From positions 1 through 10,794 of the forward strand of contig JAITVF010000064.1 of assembly GCA_031285945.1 (NCBI GenBank): a stretch of DNA of 10,794 nucleotides, written 5' to 3'. The position numbers were made by a program, and so were the translations under genes. Positions 6,239 to 10,794 of the stretch are shown here, in pieces; the stretch's first letter is position 1; each line of letters opens with the position of its first letter. A model generated the notes under the pieces. It saw nothing but the letters and a program-made list of their open reading frames with translations. It did not search any database and had not been told where the DNA came from. The DNA comes from Oscillospiraceae bacterium (GTDB lineage: Bacteria > Bacillota > Clostridia > Oscillospirales > Ruminococcaceae).

Positions 6239-7444
6239 TTATCTAAAAATATAGGGCCTCGGGTTGGTGTGGGTGCCGCCGTTTACGCGAACCTCAAAGT
6301 GGAGGTGGGGCCCGGTAGACCAGCCGGTGGAGCCGACCTCGCCTATGGGCTGCCCCCTTGAGACCGAATCCCCCACCTTTACGAGTATGTTGGAGAGGTG
6401 GCCGTAAAGGGTGGAAACTCCGCCGCCGTGGTCTACGATTATATATATGCCGTAGCCAGAGCCGGGGGAGTAGGTCCAGTTGGTGTACTTTACCGTGCCG
6501 CCGTTGGCGCAGGCTACCTGCGCGCCGTATATGCCCTGCCCCGAGGCCGAGGGGCCGGCTATGTCGATGCCCGTGTGGAAGTCCTTATTGTTAAAGCGCC
6601 AGCCATATTCGGAGGATATTCTGGTAAAGTTAGGCACCGGCCAGGCCATCTCGCCGCCGACATAGGCGCTCTGATCCCACTGAATGCGGGCATAGATATC
6701 CTCGAGCTCCTTTTGCATGGCGGCCTGATTGGCCTGGTTCTTCTCAAGGTCGGCCAGGAATTCGGATTCCATGTCCGCGAGGCTCTGTATGCGCAGGTTG
6801 GCGGCCTGGAGCTGGCCGTTTAAAGTATGGTTCTTTTCCTCGTAGGAGGATCTGTCCTCCTCAAGGCCCGCAAGGCTTGCGTCCAGCTCGGACTTTGCCT
6901 CCTCGAGCGCAAGGAGCTGGCTTGAGAGCGCCTGCAGCAGTAGCCGGTCGTGCTCGGCTACCCTGGCCATATTGTCGGCGTTGGTCAAAAATCTGGCGTA
7001 GCTGTCCGCTCCCAGCAAAAGGCCCAGGGTTGTGGTGTCGTCGTACATATACATGACCCGCATCCGCTGGAGAAAAACGTTGTAGTTTGCCTCGATCTCT
7101 TTTTCCTTGCCGGAAATATCGGTTTTCTTATCCTGTATGTGCTGCTCCATAAGGTCGATTTTTTCAAGCAGAATGGTGATCTCGTCCTTTGTGAGCTTTA
7201 TTTCCTGATCGATGTAGCCGCGCTTTTGCTCCTCCTGCGCCTTTTGGGTTTTCGCGCCCGCTATCGAGTCCTTGATGGCCTGCTGCTCTTCCTTGAGGCG
7301 GTCAAGGGTTTGGTTTATGGCGTTTATCTCGGACTGATAGCTCGACGCAAAAGCCTGGCCCGAGGGCAGAACGGTTCCCGCCACGGTTAAAACGCAAAGA
7401 AGCAGAGCCGTAAAACAGCGCCTCAAATTTTTATTTTTTACCAT
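6239..7444 (-). CDS. Secreted coiled-coil M23 (LytM/EnvC-CwlO-like) peptidase
   Basis: A 401-residue exported cell-wall hydrolase candidate. A signal peptide with basic N-terminus, hydrophobic core (11-27) and AFA-S cleavage site near residue 33 is clear. There is no lipobox. Residues 36-130 and 160-258 are coiled coil. They flank a conserved-looking segment, RMRVMYMYDDTTTLGLLLGA (127-146), similar in kind to the FtsX-interacting domain of PcsB, CwlO and EnvC. The C-terminal M23 domain (about 277-395) has HTGID (H290, D294), YGH (H349) and GPHLHFE (H380, H382), so all zinc-binding and catalytic positions are present. It should be an active endopeptidase, unlike EnvC, which is degenerate. It sits 42 bases after ftsX and 12 before the S41 gene. 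In known systems FtsEX activates such enzymes through the coiled coil at the division septum or side wall. The start is ATG with only a weak GGGGG site 12 bases upstream. Confidence 0.95.
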   Translation of the reverse strand: MVKNKNLRRCFTALLLCVLTVAGTVLPSGQAFASSYQSEINAINQTLDRLKEEQQAIKDSIAGAKTQKAQEEQKRGYIDQEIKLTKDEITILLEKIDLMEQHIQDKKTDISGKEKEIEANYNVFLQRMRVMYMYDDTTTLGLLLGADSYARFLTNADNMARVAEHDRLLLQALSSQLLALEEAKSELDASLAGLEEDRSSYEEKNHTLNGQLQAANLRIQSLADMESEFLADLEKNQANQAAMQKELEDIYARIQWDQSAYVGGEMAWPVPNFTRISSEYGWRFNNKDFHTGIDIAGPSASGQGIYGAQVACANGGTVKYTNWTYSPGSGYGIYIIVDHGGGVSTLYGHLSNILVKVGDSVSRGQPIGEVGSTGWSTGPHLHFEVRVNGGTHTNPRPYIFR

Positions 7445-7486
7445 AATACAACAAACCCCCGATGTTTATTTTGCCCAATAACAGTA

Positions 7487-8415
7487 TCAGACCTTCATAT
7501 AGCGGCGGACAAATATGCCGCTGCCCATCATGCCCACAAGAACCCCCAGGGCCGCAAAGCCGCCAAAGATATAGTGAGCAATCCCCCAGAAATCCACCGC
7601 CTTTTCAAAGGCGCCGCCAAGGGCCCCGCCAAGAGCCCCGCCAATGGCGGCGCCCAGGTTTTCGCTTATCCAGTCAAGAAGAAAGGTGTAGCCGAAGCCT
7701 AAGAGCAAAAAGGCCAGAATCGCGGCCAAAAGCCCGATTATTACGCCCTCTACAAGAAAGGGCATTCTTATAAAGGCGTCGGTCGCGCCGACATATTTCA
7801 TTATTGAAATCTCCCTGCGGCGGGAGACTATGGTCAGCTTTATTGTATTAGTTATAATCACTACGCTCACGATCACAAGAATAAGCACAAGGCCCGCGCC
7901 GGCCACCGTAATGATGTGGCGCACCCCCACCAGGATGGAGGCCACGTCGCTGGGCGCCGTTACCTTTTCCACCCCGCCAAGCTCCCTTAGGCGGGCCGCG
8001 GTATCCTCCATATACTCAAGGTTAGCGACCTGTACTATAAAGCGGTCGGGCAGGGGATTATTCTCACCCAGCAGGCCGGAGAGAACCGCGCCGTCCTCCC
8101 CCATCTCAGAAATCTGCTCGGCGAGGGCTTCCTCCCTGGAGATAAAAAGGTAGCGGGCTATATTTTCCATGCTGGATATCCCAAGCTCCACGATTTCGAG
8201 ATCGGGGCCCTCCACGTCCGCCTCCAGGTCTACAAAGACCTCGTTCTGGGCCTCGACATAATCGAAGACGGCGCTCACGTTGAGGCTGAGCATGGCCGCC
8301 CCGCCTATAAGCAGCAGGCAGGCCATAAGCACGCCGATACAGGCAAAGCTCATAAGCTTGTTGTATACTATGTTCCGGGCGCCCTCCTTAAACAGGTACC
8401 CGAAGTTGTTAAGCC

Positions 8416-8419
<4 letters not shown>
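7487..8419 (-). CDS. ftsX: Cell division protein FtsX
   Basis: Membrane subunit of the FtsEX complex, which relays ATP hydrolysis by FtsE to extracellular cell-wall hydrolases. It has 310 residues with the family topology: cytoplasmic N-terminus, TM1 (about 22-47), a large extracellular domain (48-168, with NPLPDRFIVQV), TM2 (169-191), a cytoplasmic link with RRREISIMKYVGAT (200-213), TM3 (220-245) and TM4 (281-304), ending in a short basic tail. The loop between TM3 and TM4 carries a run of GGAL/GGAF units (260-271). The ATG overlaps the ftsE stop as ATGA (8419-8416), and a run of AGG repeats just upstream inside ftsE supplies the ribosome binding site, so the two are translationally coupled. 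Next is the M23 hydrolase, the expected partner. Confidence 0.97.
7607..7642 (-). repeat. Three 12-bp units coding GGAL-GGAL-GGAF in ftsX
   Basis: Residues 260-271 of FtsX are three tandem four-residue units encoded by near-identical 12-base blocks. They lie in the outer loop between the third and fourth membrane helices, where relatives have a short non-repetitive loop. Confidence 0.8.
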
Positions 8420-9255
<836 letters not shown>

Positions 9256-9277
9256 AAGCTATCGCCCTTTTTTGCTC

Positions 9278-9310
9278 TTCAGGCAAACGCCGGTTCAACG
9301 CTTACCTGAA
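9278..9310. repeat. 12-bp inverted repeat between the regulator gene and ftsE
   Basis: TTCAGGCAAACG (9278-9289) and CGCTTACCTGAA (9299-9310) form a 12-pair stem with two G-U pairs and a 9-base loop. It fills most of the 58-base gap, starting just after the regulator's TAA. Neither direction is followed by a T-run (leftwards it meets GAGCAAAAAAGG), so it does not look like an intrinsic terminator. An RNA-processing or stabilising hairpin, or an operator for ftsE, are possible. Confidence 0.55.
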
Positions 9311-9313
9311 AAA

Positions 9314-10399
9314 TTAGTATTTTACGGGGTTTGCGTTGAGGTATTTTTTGACCATGAGAGCCACCTTAAAGATTATGGCGTGGTCAAACTCCCGCAGGTC
9401 AAGCCCCGTGAGCTTGCGTATTTTTTCCAGCCGGTAAACCAGGGTGTTGCGGTGAACAAAGAGCTTGCGGCTGGTTTCGGAAACGTTTAGGTTATTCTCG
9501 AAAAATTTCTGGATAGTAAACAGGGTTTCGTGATCCAGGCTTTCGATGGAGCCCTTGCGGAAGACCTCGCGCAAAAACATATCGCAAAGGGTGGTGGGCA
9601 GCTGGTAAATAAGCCGGGCTATACCCAGATTGTCGTAGGAGACTATGCTCTTTTCGGTATCGAAAACCTTGCCGACCTCAAGAGCCACCTGGCTTTCTTT
9701 AAAGCTTTTGGCCAGATCCTTAACGCCGATAACGGCGGTGCCTATGCCTATGACCACCTTGGTGTAAAACTCGCTGCCCAGGGTATCGACAATAGAGCGC
9801 GCCAGCTTTTCAAGATCCCTCGAGTCGATCCCCGCCTTGATTTCCTTTACGAGCACTATATCCGACTCGTTGATGTTGAATACAAAATCCTTCTGCTTGT
9901 CGGGGAAAAGGTTCTGTATAACCTCGAAGGCGGAAATGTCGTTAGCCGATACGATACGTATGAGCAAGGCAACCCGGGAGGCGTCGATATTAAAATGGAG
10001 CTCCCTTGCCTTGATATAGATATCCCCCGGCAGTATGTTATCCAGTATTACGTTTTTAATAAAGTTAGAGCGGTCGTACTTCTCGTCGTAATACTGCTTG
10101 ATGCTGGCGAAGGATATGGCCAGGACATTGCAGAACTGCCCCGCGACATCGTCGGAGCCTTCCACAAAAATGGCAAACTCGGGCTTTTGCAGGGTGCCGA
10201 AGGATTTAAAGCTGTAGCTGTCCCGCACAAAAACATCGCCGGAATCGCCAGAACCAAGCAGAAGGTATTCAAAGGTTTCGCCGATCCTTGTCAAATCGCT
10301 GCACGCTATAACTGTCGCGGTGTCGTCCACAACGCCGATAACCCGGTCGACCGATTCACGCATCTGATGTACTATTCGTTGAAACAGCCTGTTCGACAT
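9314..10399 (-). CDS. CdaR/PucR-family transcriptional regulator
   Basis: A 361-residue regulator of the sugar-diacid-regulator (CdaR) type. Residues 5-100 resemble the N-terminal diacid-recognition domain (IVHQMRESVDRVIGVVDD). About 110-255 would be the GGDEF-like middle domain of the family, without a recognisable GGDEF motif. Residues 290-348 are the C-terminal PucR-type helix-turn-helix, with NVSETSRKLFVHRNTLVYRL (305-324), where HRNTL(V/R)YRL is the family hallmark. It is a cytoplasmic DNA-binding protein, and its ligand is unknown. Nothing nearby handles sugar acids or purines. It lies directly upstream of ftsEX, which hints at a cell-envelope role (inference). The start is ATG at 10399, with GAGGGG about eight bases upstream. 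Its own promoter region holds a perfect inverted repeat, suggesting autoregulation. Confidence 0.92.
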   Translation of the reverse strand: MSNRLFQRIVHQMRESVDRVIGVVDDTATVIACSDLTRIGETFEYLLLGSGDSGDVFVRDSYSFKSFGTLQKPEFAIFVEGSDDVAGQFCNVLAISFASIKQYYDEKYDRSNFIKNVILDNILPGDIYIKARELHFNIDASRVALLIRIVSANDISAFEVIQNLFPDKQKDFVFNINESDIVLVKEIKAGIDSRDLEKLARSIVDTLGSEFYTKVVIGIGTAVIGVKDLAKSFKESQVALEVGKVFDTEKSIVSYDNLGIARLIYQLPTTLCDMFLREVFRKGSIESLDHETLFTIQKFFENNLNVSETSRKLFVHRNTLVYRLEKIRKLTGLDLREFDHAIIFKVALMVKKYLNANPVKY

Positions 10400-10425
10400 A
10401 TTAGTTACCCCTCATTCCCGTTCAC

Positions 10426-10498
10426 TGCAAAATAGTCATTTTGTATGATCGCCAGATTCAATTCTATTCTATTTTACCTAAAAAAACACTATTTTGCA
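10426..10498. promoter_or_regulatory. Perfect 11-bp inverted repeat around the regulator promoter (candidate operator)
   Basis: TGCAAAATAGT (10426-10436) and ACTATTTTGCA (10488-10498) are exact inverse complements, 51 bases apart. One arm covers the -35 box and the other lies about 30 bases downstream of the predicted start. The centres are about 62 bp apart, close to six helical turns. This is the layout of a two-site operator. The regulator itself is the obvious candidate ligand, but that is inference. Confidence 0.55.
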
Positions 10499-10499
10499 A
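10471..10499 (-). promoter_or_regulatory. Sigma-A-like promoter of the regulator gene
   Basis: On the - strand TTGCAA (10499-10494), 17 bases, TAAAAT (10476-10471): four of six and five of six matches to consensus with ideal spacing, in an AT-rich stretch unlike the flanking DNA. Transcription would begin near 10464, about 65 bases before the ATG. The -35 element lies within one arm of an inverted repeat. Confidence 0.65.
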
Positions 10500-10640
10500 C
10501 ATGCATATGAAAAAAACACTGGAAATAACAAACTTTTTTCGTCAATATGCCGATTAGTCCGTATTTTATACCAAAAAAAGGGGGATGCAGGGCGCTTACG
10601 AAGCCCTAAAAATAGCGCCGTGAGGCGATACGCGGCGGAT

Positions 10641-10697
10641 TAGAGCAATGCGCCAAAATAACCGGGAATTCGATGCCGTATGGCGCGCATTGCTCTA
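10641..10697. repeat. 13-bp inverted repeat (imperfect hairpin)
   Basis: TAGAGCAATGCGC (10641-10653) and GCGCATTGCTCTA (10685-10697) are exact inverse complements. CA (10654-10655) and TG (10681-10682) extend the stem past two unpaired bases. The loop of about 25 bases includes CCGGGAATTCGA. Confidence 0.75.
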
Positions 10698-10699
10698 TC

Positions 10700-10745
10700 G
10701 GCCATATCCGGCGGTTGCCACCCGCAGGTGGCGAGCCGGATGGCC
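10700..10745. repeat. Long 19-pair hairpin with CGCA loop
   Basis: GGCCAT and CCGGC on the left pair with GCCGGATGGCC on the right (11 pairs around a two-base bulge). TTGCCACC (10715-10722) then pairs with GGTGGCGA (10727-10734) across the loop CGCA, with a further GG bulge. The stability is far above chance for a non-coding gap. No T-run follows in either direction. Confidence 0.75.
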
Positions 10746-10794
10746 ATGCCCGCTATAAGCAAGCCTTTGCCGGTAGGTGTTCTTGTTATATAGT

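Larger units (their letters stand above)
10500..10794. other. Gene-free region with clustered palindromes
   Basis: No convincing coding frame is present. The longest item with a gene-like look is a 12-codon frame at 10585-10623 (MQGAYEALKIAP), too short to call. The left part (10500-10580) is AT-rich and ends in an A7 run (10573-10579). The right part (10585-10745) is GC-rich and strongly palindromic, with stems at 10589-10607, 10641-10697 and 10700-10745. This may be a dispersed intergenic repeat or a structured RNA. Confidence 0.6.

Noticed and set aside
9530-10435. Long open frame of 301 codons on the + strand
   Set aside because: It lies antisense to the clearly recognisable CdaR/PucR regulator, has no family features and no good ribosome binding site. 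It is a composition-driven shadow.
10573-10607. Leftward terminator made of AGGGC/GCCCT stem and T7
   Set aside because: The stem is only five pairs and the T-run starts nine bases after it, too far for a standard intrinsic terminator. Kept only as part of the palindrome cluster.
10585-10623. Small gene coding MQGAYEALKIAP
   Set aside because: Only 12 codons, with the G-run directly abutting the ATG, and lying inside the palindromic region.

Overview
The window looks like chromosomal DNA from a GC-rich Gram-positive-type anaerobe, most probably class Clostridia and perhaps Oscillospirales-like. This is inferred from gene content and signals, not from a marker gene. The signals are AGGAGG-type ribosome binding sites, a consensus sigma-A promoter, GTG and TTG starts, and a leftward ftsE-ftsX-M23 hydrolase-S41 protease block. 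There is no rRNA, tRNA, CRISPR array, transposase or phage gene.

Left part, + strand (1-3031): an upstream reading frame ends at 35. The next codon starts a 917-residue tetratricopeptide (TPR) protein (36-2789). It is followed by a 65-residue heavy-metal-associated (CopZ/HMA-type) protein (2834-3031). A hairpin at 3069-3098 separates these genes from the convergent genes on the right.

Right part, all on the - strand and read right to left: a CdaR/PucR-type regulator (10399-9314), ftsE (9255-8416), ftsX (8419-7487), a secreted coiled-coil M23 peptidase (7444-6239), an S41 PDZ protease (6226-4706), an unrecognised 279-residue protein (4633-3794), and greA (3595-3116) behind its own perfect sigma-A promoter. 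FtsE and FtsX form an ABC-type complex that, in known systems, switches on a cell-wall hydrolase through its coiled coil. The next gene encodes exactly such a partner, and the membrane-anchored S41 protease follows 12 bp later, so these four genes read as one division or wall-remodelling module. The regulator has its own promoter with a perfect 11-bp inverted repeat around it, which suggests autoregulation. Read-through from it could drive the module.

Points worth a second look: greA carries an in-frame TAA at codon 105, although the rest of the gene and its terminator are intact. The TPR protein is built from three in-register super-repeats of about 236 residues, each with seven TPRs. The regulator promoter has a candidate operator pair. 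Several strong hairpins lie in the gaps, including one overlapping the translation start of the unknown gene and a palindromic cluster at 10585-10745 that looks like an intergenic repeat or structured RNA. I found no clearly new multi-gene system. The module is a known type with some unusual embellishments.
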